Origin: Anisodus tanguticus
Lineage: Eukaryota > Streptophyta > Magnoliopsida > Solanales > Solanaceae
Assembly (NCBI GenBank): GCA_034509755.1
Contig: CM067539.1
Span: forward strand, 27,902,001 to 27,966,000
Length of the DNA stretch: 64,000 bases
Reading direction: 5' to 3'
The notes under the pieces were generated by a model that searched no databases, was not told the origin of the DNA, and was given only the letters and a program-made list of their open reading frames with translations. The first letter of the stretch is position 1, and each line of letters starts with the position of its first letter. Positions 21,924 through 32,600 of the stretch are shown here, piece after piece. Made by a program: the position numbers and the translations under genes.

Positions 21924-22894
21924 AAAATATATGCAGAAATAAAACTGATAAACGAAGATGAAATAGTAAGGTCAAAACCTATCAGATATAGCCCAACAGA
22001 CCAAGAGGAATTTAAAGCCCAACTAAAAGAATTGTTAGATTTGAAACTTATACAAGAGAGTAAAAGCCCACATAGTAGCCCAGCCTTTTTGGTAAGGAAC
22101 ATAGCGAACAGAAAAGAGGAAAAGCCAGGATGGTAATAAACTATAGAGAGTTAAACAAGAAAACTATATTTGACGGATATTTTTTACCATATAGAAGAAA
22201 CCTCATTAACAGATTAGGAAATAAAAAATGGTTTAACAAATTTGATTGTAAAAGCCATTTTTGGCAAATAAAAATGACTAAAGAATCAAAGCCTCTAACA
22301 ACGTTTAGTGCCCCTCAAGGACACAACGAATGGAATGTATTACCATTTGGATTAAAAAATGCACCACAGATATTCCAGAGAAGAATGGATCAGGTATTTA
22401 GAACATTAACAAATTTTTGCATAGTATATGTCGATGACATATTAATATTTAGTGATGATCTAAACGATCATATAAAACACCTAGAAAAATTTATAGTAAC
22501 CATAAAGCAACATGGAATACTTCTATCAGAAAAGAAATCCGAGATATTTAGAAATAGTATTGAATATCTAGGATATATCATAGATAACCAGGGATTACAA
22601 CTACAAGAACATGTAGTAACAAAAATAAAAAACTATAAGGAAAAATTAGAAAACAAAAAAGAAGTACAACAATTCTTAGGAATAGTAAACTATGCTTCGG
22701 ATCACATAAAAGATTTACCACCCTTGAGAAAACCATTACAAGAATTGATAAAGAAAAATATAACCTTTGAATGGAAGCAAGAGCATACCAAGGCTATAAA
22801 AGATATTAAAGAAAAGGTAAAAGCGTTACCAAAGCATAGAATACCAACTGAAAATGATCAATTAGAACTTTTTACTGATGCAAGTGATATATGA
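21924..22894 (+). pseudogene. Pararetrovirus reverse transcriptase, frame-broken
   Basis: The RT region begins in the protease frame after the stop and changes frame near 22093. The larger open part (22130-22894) carries the RT blocks: MVINYRELN, the TFSAPQGHNEWNVLPFGLKN region, the catalytic YVDDILIF (about 22427-22450) and the thumb/connection part LGYIIDNQGL. It closes with an in-frame TGA at 22892-22894 at the junction to RNase H. The catalytic motif is intact although the frame is not. Confidence 0.88.
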
Positions 22895-23275
22895 TGGGGA
22901 GCAGTTCTCATAGCCTATGATAAAGAGGATATAGATAAGGAAAAACTACTTATTTGTGGACACGGAGGAGGAACATGGAAATCAAACGAAAAAAATTATC
23001 ATATCAATGAAAAAGAATTATTAGCAGTAAAATTTGGGATAAAGAGATTTCATTACCACTTACTACCGGTAAAGTTTGTTGTTAGAACTGACAACACACA
23101 GGTAAAAGCTTTTATTACAAGTAAAATAGATCCCTTACCAGAATTGAATAAAAGGAGAAAATGGCAATCTTTCTTTTGTTGTTATGACTTTATTGTTAAG
23201 AATATATCTGGAACTAAAAATGTTTTAGCTGACTTTCTTAGCAAGATACAATGTCGAACAACGGTGACAAAATAG
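22895..23275 (+). pseudogene. Pararetrovirus RNase H fragment
   Basis: The same frame continues after the TGA. It shows the end of the first RNase H strand (FTDASD lies just before the stop), then NEKELLAVKFGIKRFHYHLL with the catalytic Glu, RTDN with a catalytic Asp, and LADFLSKIQC near the end. It stops with TAG at 23273-23275. It overlaps by 25 nt the next ATG at 23251. Confidence 0.8.
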
Positions 23276-24317
23276 AAGAATATATTACCGAGCCTTACAA
23301 TCCATTATACAAACAAATGAAATCCTAACAGCCAGATTACAAGAAAATACCAACACTGTCAACCAACTCAGAGAAGCCATAAAAGACTTGATAACTGTGA
23401 AAAACATACAGAGCGAAATATCATCATCATCCAGATCACCTCCTATTACACTGAAAAAACCAGAAAACCCTACACCATTCTTATCAAAATTAGCAACCAT
23501 GCCATCGAATATACCATCTTCTTCATCACCCATATCCATGGCAGACAAGCTAAAATACACACCTGAGTACATCACAGCCTATGAGAAGATCAACAAATTT
23601 TATGATTATAAGACTAACCCTCATATTATCAGAAGTGCAAAAATGAGCAGGTACCCAAGGTTCATATGTAGCGAACAAGCAAATCCAGAAGTAGTGTCAA
23701 AACTATTTACTTATGGATTTATTGACAAATTAATAGTCGATGAGAACATGAGCAACATCGCCAGATTACCCAGTATTATTGTGGAATCCACCAGATTAAT
23801 GATGGAGTCATTTGGAAAGGGAATATACAGAGTACATGTATTTGATGCCTCTTTTGATTTAACTGGCAAATCTATTATAATTTGTCAGATATTCAAGACA
23901 GGAAAGAATAGCACTATCAGCGGCGACGATGAAAATCTGAACAAAAAGATCCTTTGCACTTTAGAAAAATTCCAAGAATGGCTAAGTGCGAAGAGGACTT
24001 TCGGATTAATAACACTGAAAACCAGAATAGAGGACATGCTGAGAGCAAAAAAGGCATGCATAATTGGAGACTTCAGAGGAGGAGAAGTCGAAGAAATTAT
24101 TACCCTGTACTATGACAATGACATTATGACTCAGGATACCACAAGACTGAATACTATGCATGACAACATAGTGAATATAAAGTATAAACATGCAAGAGAA
24201 GCAATCGAGCAATATCAAAAGATAATCGAACAAAATAAAAGACCTGTGATAAGCACCAGGCCGAACATTCCAGCAAATGTGACAAAAAAGGGAGAAAATT
24301 CTGATCCGTTTGCATAA
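23251..24317 (+). pseudogene. Transactivator-position viral frame
   Basis: An ATG at 23251 overlaps the end of RNase H but its frame soon stops. The long frame (about 23283-24317) is in a different register, which implies a small frameshift near 23285. The product of about 340 residues begins with a heptad-like helical part, then a serine/proline-rich linker, then a mixed globular part and a lysine-rich tail. Its place, last before the promoter, is that of the translation transactivator/viroplasmin of caulimovirids. That identity is inferred from position, since I did not recognise a diagnostic motif. Confidence 0.6.
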
Positions 24318-24340
24318 GGATCATATTGATTAACTGAATA

Positions 24341-24470
24341 TCAGGAACATGTAATTTATTACATGAAATCCTATTAATTATCTGAATATGAGGAACATGT
24401 AATTTATTACGTGAAATCCTATTGATTATCTGAATACAGGAATCATATAGTTTACTATATGAAATCCAAC
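24341..24470 (+). repeat. 48-bp hairpin repeats, three copies
   Basis: The three units have hairpins at 24348-24365, 24396-24413 and 24444-24461. Unit 1 reads CATGTAATTTATTACATG and unit 3 reads CATATAGTTTACTATATG, so both arms changed and pairing is kept. Unit 2 has one T-to-G wobble. Confidence 0.85.
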
Positions 24471-24476
24471 AGAATC

Positions 24477-24608
24477 GGGAGCCTGTAGTATCTACTACTT
24501 GCAGCCCAAAAATGAATATCTCGAACAGGGAGCCTGTAGTATCTACTACTTGCAGCCCAAAAATGAATATCTCGAACGGGAGCCTGTAGTATCTACTACT
24601 TGCAGCCC
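24477..24608 (+). repeat. 50/51-bp hairpin repeats, three copies
   Basis: Three near-identical units start with GGGAGCCTGTAG at 24477, 24528 and 24578 and contain the inverted repeat GTAGTATCTACTAC. GGG at the start and CCC at the end extend the potential stem. The units are separated by AATGAATATCTCGAAC. Confidence 0.88.
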
Positions 24609-24662
24609 AACAAATGATTATTTTGATTAAAAGATCTGGTGAAAAAACTTAGCCAGACAAAG

Positions 24663-24810
24663 AAGATTATCAAAAGAAGACACCTGGAAAGCACAAAATA
24701 TTATCAGCAGAAGATATTATCAAAAGCAGACACTTGGAAAGCAGAAAACATTATCAGCAGAAAATATTATCCGAAAGAGACACCTGGAGGGCAAAAGCAG
24801 AAGAATGTAT
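24663..24810 (+). repeat. 50-bp purine-rich repeats, three copies
   Basis: Units sharing ATTATCAAAAG, GACACCTGGAAAGCA and TTATCAGCAG recur with a 50-bp period (starts near 24664, 24714, 24764). They lie 200-350 bp upstream of the viral TATA box, where caulimovirid promoters carry enhancer elements. Confidence 0.8.
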
Positions 24811-24929
24811 TACACATTTTGAAAAAACGGAAAAGCAAAAGCAGAAGAAGACAACCATCTTTTGAAAAAGAAGGAAAAGACAAAACAGCTTTTGGAAAAG
24901 CAACCGACAAACTGTAGCAATTACTATTT

Positions 24930-25045
24930 ATTACTGTTTACTTTATGACTTTTGAAAAGTAAGTACTGTTTACTTTTAAAAAGTAATGAATAGTGAATAG
25001 CCGAGGTCATCTATATAAGGAGCCTCTTTGTAACTTGAAAGGACA
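24930..25045 (+). promoter_or_regulatory. Pararetrovirus pregenomic-RNA promoter
   Basis: A TATA box CTATATAAGG lies at 25011-25020 and is followed about 30 bp later by AGGACATTCG, a likely start region. Upstream are two ACTGTTTACTTT words (near 24936 and 24965) and the short palindrome ACTTTTGAAAAGT. The setting resembles 35S-type promoters. Confidence 0.7.
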
Positions 25046-25860
25046 TTCGAAAATTTTGGATTCGAAATTTGAGAGAACTTCAATACAACTCTTCGATTAA
25101 GAAATCATATGTCTAGCTAAACTCTTCCATAGTCTATAGTCAAAATCGGTGAGATTATCATAATACCAGAGAACAAAACACTTTGATAGATTATAATTAT
25201 TACCATATCAGTCTAGAAACTAACACCTTAGTAAGAAGCTCAGAGGATATTCCGTGAGAATTCCCAGGCACCTAGGCCAAAGATCCCGCAAGTCCGAGGA
25301 AGGAGAAGGGAGGCAGAGCCAGGATGAGGTTGATATTTCCGGTGATCTGAAACTCTGACTAAGAGGTATGTTTTCTAGACTAGTATGTTCTTAATTATTA
25401 TCTGGATAAATGTTAGTCTCTGCAATTATGATTCTCATACTGATTAGAGGTTATAGACTTTATTTCAAAAAATGAAATTTGAGTTAAGACTACGCACTAC
25501 CCTATTACATGCTTATTATTTGATAAAATTGATGAACTTGATAGACTCTGAGAATTATTATCATGTTTACCATCTATTATCCTACCCTCTTTAGGGTTAT
25601 TAGATGAAGAAAAGATCCGCCCGTGTATTGGCATCAGAGTGAGTAAAGAGGCTACAACATCTCACTTGAGATCTGACCCGAACCGAGGCTCTCCGTATAG
25701 CACATCCTAAATAGCACGAGGCAAAACCTACGTTGCTAAGGATCGCAAACTGATAGGTACCAGTCGTTGGGTCTCCATAGTACGCCCTGCGGACTCATGG
25801 AACTGAGACGATCCAGACGTTGATGCGCCCCGGTGAAAATGGTATGTTAAAAACAAAAAT
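25046..25860 (+). other. Pararetrovirus leader (partial)
   Basis: Non-coding sequence after the promoter with several short upstream ATGs and a GC-richer middle (25250-25340 and 25660-25830), as in caulimovirid leaders that fold into a large stem. The initiator-Met primer site TGGTATCAGAGC was not found, so the copy may end before it or have lost it. The right boundary is approximate. Confidence 0.5.
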
Positions 25861-26638
25861 ACCTACGCCTTCTTTCCAATTTTCTAACAAATAAACGCCC
25901 GCAAAAAACTTGTCTCTTAATAGCTTTTAAACAAATATATAAAGCCATGACAAACTGGACTTCTAGACTAAATAGGATATACACCCCAACATACAGTAAA
26001 CTGGGGACCTCTTTGAATAACCATCTAATTAGATTAAGAGTCCTAATTCGAAGGGTCTAGTTTAATTTACATGAACTTGGACTCTACAACAATCGCACAC
26101 TTATATTTTTGGTCATTAATGTTAAAGAGAAAATTTAAATTTGAAAGGTATTAAAGTCGTTCAATATTTAAAGAATATTTTAATCAACCAACATTTATAT
26201 TTATGCTTTTCAAATAATATACATAGATAAATAAATAGATAGATATAGATACAGACATAAATAAAACTTCAAATTTAAATTATTTTTAAAGATAATACTA
26301 ATAATTATTTGTTAAAATGGACTAATTAGGAAATAGAAACAAAAAAGTTTTTCTTTGTGATAATTAAAATTATTTTATCATGGAGTATATGTTTTTTCCG
26401 AATAGTATCATATTTGGGTTTGAAGGAAAATTCTGGAGTAACTGTTAAAATTGATGTCGCGTGACTGCATATAATACACACTTGTGATCGTCTTTTGTCC
26501 AATAGTGAAAGCTTCGTTCACCGGATCGGCTTTTTTAAAATAATATTCGGGTTTCATGTCACATCAACAGTCTCCACGTAAAGTCTCTTTCACCTCCTTA
26601 TATTCTTCACTTTCCTATTGTTGTGAAATTATCTACAG
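25861..26638 (+). promoter_or_regulatory. Upstream region and probable 5' UTR of the SWN-like gene
   Basis: The first half holds repeat remnants: 26077-26220 resembles 15614-15840, and short GATA-like runs lie at 26221-26262. From about 26440 the sequence is less AT-rich and pyrimidine-rich close to the ATG (CTCTTTCACCTCC), suitable for a 5' UTR. No clear TATA box was chosen. Confidence 0.45.
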
Positions 26639-26677
26639 ATGATCTCCTCCACCTCCATCTCTGCGGCCATACCCACT
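26639..26677 (+). CDS. SWN: SWN-like exon 1
   Basis: Thirteen codons from the ATG, serine/threonine-rich, ending at ACT before donor gtcagt in phase 0. It is the least certain exon because N-termini of this family are variable. Confidence 0.65.
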
Positions 26678-29600
26678 GTCAGTTCCCCTTTTTTTAATTC
26701 TAATTTTGAATTGTTTTTTAATTAATAAGTTCTTGCTAATTCATCAAATTTGACTATTTCTTTGACCCCCTTCAGCTCCCGTCATCTTGTTTATCCATCT
26801 TTTCTTGTGGGGTTGAAGGGTATTTGGAGTTCTTGGAAATTTTGGTTACTCCAATTGCTGAGGAAACAGGGGAAAGAGTAAAAATTGGAAAGTTGTGTGC
26901 TTTACATATTTCTTGGATTATTTTTTACAATTATGTCTGTATGCTTTAATTGTCAATTTGAAAATTACTTCAATCTAGCTAATGATCTATTTCCCTCACC
27001 TTGTTGAATGAAATCATGGGCTATGAGTTCTTTCCCCCTCTTTATGTACCCGTTTTTGTTGTTTTGATGTCATCAAATAATTTGGGCTTTACTGTAGGTA
27101 ATTTAATTGAGGTCTGAACTTTTTTGTCCATTCAATTATAGATGAGTACTCCCTCCATCTCATATTATCTTGTCCTTGATACTAAAAATAGTTGTCTCAA
27201 ATTCTTTGTCATTTTAGAAGTTCAAGAGATAATTAATTATTTTCTCTCTATATTTATCTTACCCTTAGTAGGATGACACATAAATAAAGTAAATATTTAA
27301 TGGACATATATTATAACTTACACATAAATAAGGGTAAAGTAAGTCAAATAACCCCTCCTAATTAATACACCTCCAGATCGAAAAGAGTGTCCACATAGCC
27401 TTTTGCACACCCCTTAAGAAAATACTAACTTCTAGGCAAAAATAGTTAATGTGACTAAAATGCCCCTAATAAAATAGGTATTGATATTTGGTTACCTAAC
27501 ACTTAATAAGGGCAAATATGAAAAAGTAAGGTTAATTCTTTATTGATTTGGTAAGTGAGCACTCTTTTTGACTCTAAAAATAAAGGCTACGTGGGCACTC
27601 TTTTTTGATCGGAGGTAGTATTTCTTAAGGGACGTGTAAAACAAAAAAACCACAGATAATTTGAGATGGAGGAAGTATTTGTTTGTGTTTCTTTTTGACT
27701 AATCAAGCATGGATGAAAACCTTATGTTTCTAAATTGACAGAAGTCTGATGGAGAACATGAAGGAGATTTATCGGCATCTCTAACTTACAGAATCAATCA
27801 GCTGAAAAGGCAAATTCAAGCAGACAGAGTTCTTTCAATTAGGGTACTAGTTCTTTTGCATTTCTTTATTTTCTAGACTCTTTTGCTATTCAACACTTAA
27901 ACTGTATTTCTATATTTGAGTTACCAATTGGAAGACTTTTGAGTGAAAGTTTCAAACATGTGAAGTGTATAATTGAACTTACGAGCTATCAATTTGTTGA
28001 TATGTGTGTATATATATATATATACACACACACAGATATATGCATGTACGTTTATGAGAGAAATTACATAAAAGCTGTCTATTTAAGTATTTCATCTTCA
28101 AGAGGATATGATCGATTCATACTCCTAGAGTCAAGTCAGATAACAAATTGTTTCCATAATTTGATGTATCTCAAAATATATCTCTGTTAGCTTGGAAGAG
28201 AGGTTTTATGGGATGGTCAAAATATGGCTTTGGTATACAAAGGTGCATAGTAATCGGCACTGGAGAAACAAAGCATCAATAAAATAACTGTACTTGAAAT
28301 GAAGAATGCGAAGAAGGTTATATGACCCAATAAAAGGAATCATCAACTTTCTTGCTCCTCATTGAGTGACTCTGTTGTGCTATGTCATATGAATTTGCTC
28401 TACTAATTGCTGAAACTGTTCTTTTTATTTGATGGGCACCAACATGAGTAGTGGTTTTGAACCCCCCACGCCACCTCCACAAAAAAAAAAAAAACATAAT
28501 TAAAAGAAAGGACAAGAGATTGTCTGACAAACTTGTTTTTTGTGTAGGACAAACATGAAGAGAACAAAAGGAAGCTAGAAAATTATGTTTCTGAACTTTT
28601 TTTGTTGGCTATGTCAAGAAGTGATACTATGAAGAACTCTGGGACGGGTAAAATGCTTTATTTAAGAATATCAAATCCCCTGTGCAAAGTTGGTGGACTT
28701 CTTCAAGGATCAGGAGACGGGGACTATGCTAATGGAGAGGAAGTCGTATCTTCAACAACTGCCAAGCTTCCCTTCATTGAGAACATTCCACCATATACCA
28801 CTTGGATCTTTTTAGACAGGTATGTGATAATATAGTTATATCAAGTCCAATACTGTGAAGAAGTCCCTAGAAAAGGTCACTTAAGGAAAGAAATTCTAAA
28901 AATAACATTTGTTGCCAGCTACATTGGATAGCCTTTTGTATATCGTGAACCTGAAATCTACTGTTCGCCATATAAGGCTTAATTAGAAGCACTAAATTTG
29001 CATCTTTTTTCTTTATTTTCCATATTTTGTTTGGACATAACTCTTTCATGGTAAGCTTGAGACAGAACATTGACCTTTGTCATGGATTTTTTCGTGCTTT
29101 TAATATCTATTTTGGTGATAAGTTACCATCAACAGCTGAAGTACCTCTCCGAAGTCTTAAGGCAGTTCCACAATTTAATAGCGTGGAGAAGATTGGAGGA
29201 AAATTAGTTTTCAGTAATATTATTCATCCATTGCCAATCTTGTTCATCATGCCTTTAGCTTCTATATTATGTACTTTTGAGTTTTCGGTTAGGCCAGTAG
29301 TTGCAGCTTTAGACTTGCATGCTACCATGATTATACTTTCTTGTTATTCAAAATGAGGATTTTATTTGCTCTTTGCTCTCAAGTCTTCTTCACAAAAGCA
29401 CAGAAATCAAAGAATGGCTGAAGATCAATCAGTGGTTGGGAGAAGGCGGATATATTATGACCAGCATGGTAGTAGCGAGGCACTAATCTGTAGTGACAGT
29501 GAGGAAGACATTGCAGAGCCAGAGGAAGAGAAACGTCATTTCTCTGAGGGGGAGGACAAAATTCTTTGGTGAGTTCAGATAATACACTATGTATTACAAC

Positions 29601-32600
29601 TCTATAAAATATTAGTACTTTGCTGTTGTTCATTTATTAAACAGATTTTTTCTTCAGTGTCAGAGAAAAACTGACCATAGACCGTTTTGAAGAGTTGGAT
29701 TTGATGTAGTTTATTTGTCTCTCTATGTTGTGCAATTAATGCTTAGTGCTTACATGGGAAGGTTTGTATAGAAATTCTGCAACTGAGAGTTTTATTCCTG
29801 AATCCCATTTCCCATTTCTTTTAAATTTGAAATTTCGTCTTGCTAGAATTTGAAGAGTTATTCTGTTGCTTTCCTCAATAATACTGATGCAGAGAACAGT
29901 TTTTCTTTTCATCTCTGTTCTTTCTCTGTTTTCTGTGTCCATATTTCCTTGAATTTTTGATCTTTGTGAAGTGATGATAAGTTTTCCTCAGTGACTCATA
30001 GCTCATAACGGTTTAAAAAACAGTTCCTTTATCCCATTTATAATTACTATCAAAACATATTTTAGTGCAAATTTCTCAGTCATTTAAGCACTTCAATAGA
30101 ACATTGTGATATGTATCACTTTTAGTAGTCTCTAAATATGTAATTTTTAGATCAATAAGGAATCAATGTTCAGATTTACACCAAAAGCAGATGCTTTGAC
30201 TCTAATACATCAAACCAATCATTCTTTTTGGTATGAAGGGAGTTGGATTTGATTGTTCTAAGTTGTTGAACCGACGGATGATTTGTTATCCTCTTCTATC
30301 CTAAGTCCCCTGCTGCAGTAGCCTGGGCATTTTTTTTGATGAAATAAGTGGTATATTAATAACAAAGCATCCAGGGGATGTGAGAATCCCAAAAGTAGGA
30401 AGAGTCAGCTCTAGAAAAGGCAAAAATAAAACCTATCATAATACAAGAGAGCTGACAAAATCGGAGAATTGTTCAGGGTTATACAAAGGAGTATGATTAA
30501 CCCAACTAAAGAGTAAGACTAGGCATCTGCCTTTAAAATTGGAGCTGCTAGTTGCGATGCCATCAAAACATCTTTGGTTCCTTTCTGTCCACAAACCCCA
30601 AACAACTACAGCTGGAAGCCTGGAACCATAGACCAGATTCTTCTGATGGACTTCTCAACTTTCCAATTGCCCCAACTGACAAAACTTCTCTGAGACTATT
30701 TGGCATAACTCACTGGAGACCAAAAAGGGAAGAGAACATTGACCAAATGTCTCTAGCAATACGTTGACAGTTTCCAGTGCTATCCAGCTAAAAACACTAA
30801 TCTTGGGGGGCAATTTGACCTTCCATATCAGCTTCCATGGCCACTAATCAATTAGAATTTTGTTAGAACTCAAGAGCTGATAATTAGCCTTAACTGAGTC
30901 TGATCCATCCATGCTATTGCCCCATTTGAGCTTGTCATTTCTCAGGGGGTTGACCACACTAGACTGCAATCTTCCCAGAAGTAGCCTGGGCATATTGCAC
31001 TGCTTCTTTCCCTTTGGATAGAATAGATAGCTTTCTGTATGTTTATGTAAGCTTCCGAGCACCCTCAGCGAACTGGAATGTCCTACCTATATCTAGCCAG
31101 TTGGAGGGAGTGCTAGCATTTTGTGCTAGTAGTACCCTAAACAGAAAGGGTATAGCTGCAGCCTGCAGATTTCAGACAGGAAATGCATTTTGTGCTGTGT
31201 TTGTCAGTTTACTTCTTTCTTTGTAGCTCACAGGGGCATCTTATGTTCACTTTTTGGGATTCTGTAGGATGGCTTCGCGGGAGTTTGGGCTTAATGAAGA
31301 AGTTCTGGACATCTTGACCCATTATGTTGGAGGCACCACTTCCGAAATCCTGGTAAACTGAGTTGGTGATGTAATTGGGTAATGCACTTGTTAGATGTTG
31401 TTGAAGTGTGACCATCTCATCTAAAAGCTTAAGCTGTTAGAGAGAGCACACTTTTAATATTTGATTATATTTTCAACACGCCCCCTCACATGCTGACCTG
31501 ATTTTTTTTCATGGTCCAAGCACGTGGAAATTCTTTTTGATAATGGGTGGTGACGAGATTCGATCCCAGGACCATTGGCTTGCTCTGATACCAAGTAAAG
31601 AATGAATTTTAGGCCTAACTCAACCCCAAAAGCTAACTCATGAAGGGAGGATTGCCCAAGTCCATATAAGGAGACCATGTACCCTTTAACCCACCGATGT
31701 GGGACTCTTAACACCCCACCTCATGCCAGGGCTGGACATCTGGTGCGTGGGCACTTTTAATATGGGGCCCAACATCGGAAACAATAAATTGGGCGGGTTT
31801 TGCTCTGATACCATGTTGAATTGTGTGACATCTAAAAGCTTAGTTGTTAGAGAGAGCACACTTCTAATATTTGATTATATTCTCAAATGTTTTGGCTACC
31901 TCATTTATATGTGTTTGGGCGTGCTCACATGTTGACGCATGTATCTTATCTTTCATGGTTATCTTGTTGGTGGTTACCTGTGAATCATCAATCACTTTGT
32001 ATACTATCTGATTTGTATTTGTTTGTTTGTTTGTTAATTAGGAGCACTGTAATGTGCTTAGGGTAAAATATCAAGATACAGACGGCAAAAGCTTGAAAGA
32101 TTCTGGGGAAAGTGGATTTGGGGGGAGCATATTTCTGGAGAAAAGCCTTACTGCTGCTTTAGATTCTTTTGATAACCTTTTCTGTCGCCGCTGTCTGGTA
32201 TGTGATTGAAACGTGTATTTTTTTTAAACTGAAACAGAAGTTTAATGTGTTTTTAATTGGTTCCCTGTACTAAAACAGGTGTTTGACTGCCGTCTGCATG
32301 GTTGTTCACAAATTCTTATCGATGCTGTAAGTATAATTGCTCGTCCAGCTTTTCCTATTGAATTTGTAAATGAAAATCTGAAAAGAGTCTTTTCATTTGG
32401 CAGAGTGAAAAACAGTCCTATTCATCAGATTCTGAAGATAATGGAAAACCTTGCAGTGATCAGTGTTATCTTAAGGTATTCTGTAGGTATTTATATGCAA
32501 GCAAGGGCGTCATACTTTTTAAAGTTAGGAATACCACTCAATGTGTCATTGATTTGGTTTTTATTAAGACAACTCTTGTTTTTGAGGTACTCCCGATATT

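Larger units (their letters stand above)
19439..25860 (+). mobile_element. Endogenous pararetrovirus (caulimovirid, solendovirus-like), partial
   Basis: The gene order is coat protein, small frame, protease, RT, RNase H, transactivator-position frame, repeat region, TATA promoter, leader. This is the order of the downstream part of a caulimovirid genome. There are no LTRs and no integrase, which separates it from gypsy elements. Adjacent frames touch or overlap by a few bases, as in polycistronic viral RNA. No movement-protein frame was recognised, so less than one genome unit is present. Stops and frameshifts occur in pol and near the start of the last frame. Genus-level naming is inferred from host range and AT-rich, lysine-rich style; a protein search would settle it. 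Confidence 0.82.
26678..27741 (+). other. Intron 1 with nested MITEs
   Basis: Gtcagt to gacag. It holds the nested MITE pair at 27149-27675. Confidence 0.8.

Noticed and set aside
24341..24608. CRISPR-like array
   Set aside because: Spacers are not unique, only three units per block, and the setting is a plant pararetrovirus.
28004..28037. GT/TA/CA palindrome as a regulatory element
   Set aside because: A simple microsatellite explains it; listed only as a repeat.
29027..29356. 109-residue frame in intron 3
   Set aside because: It lies between well-defined exons 3 and 4, with no match to the family and no conserved motif; treated as intron.
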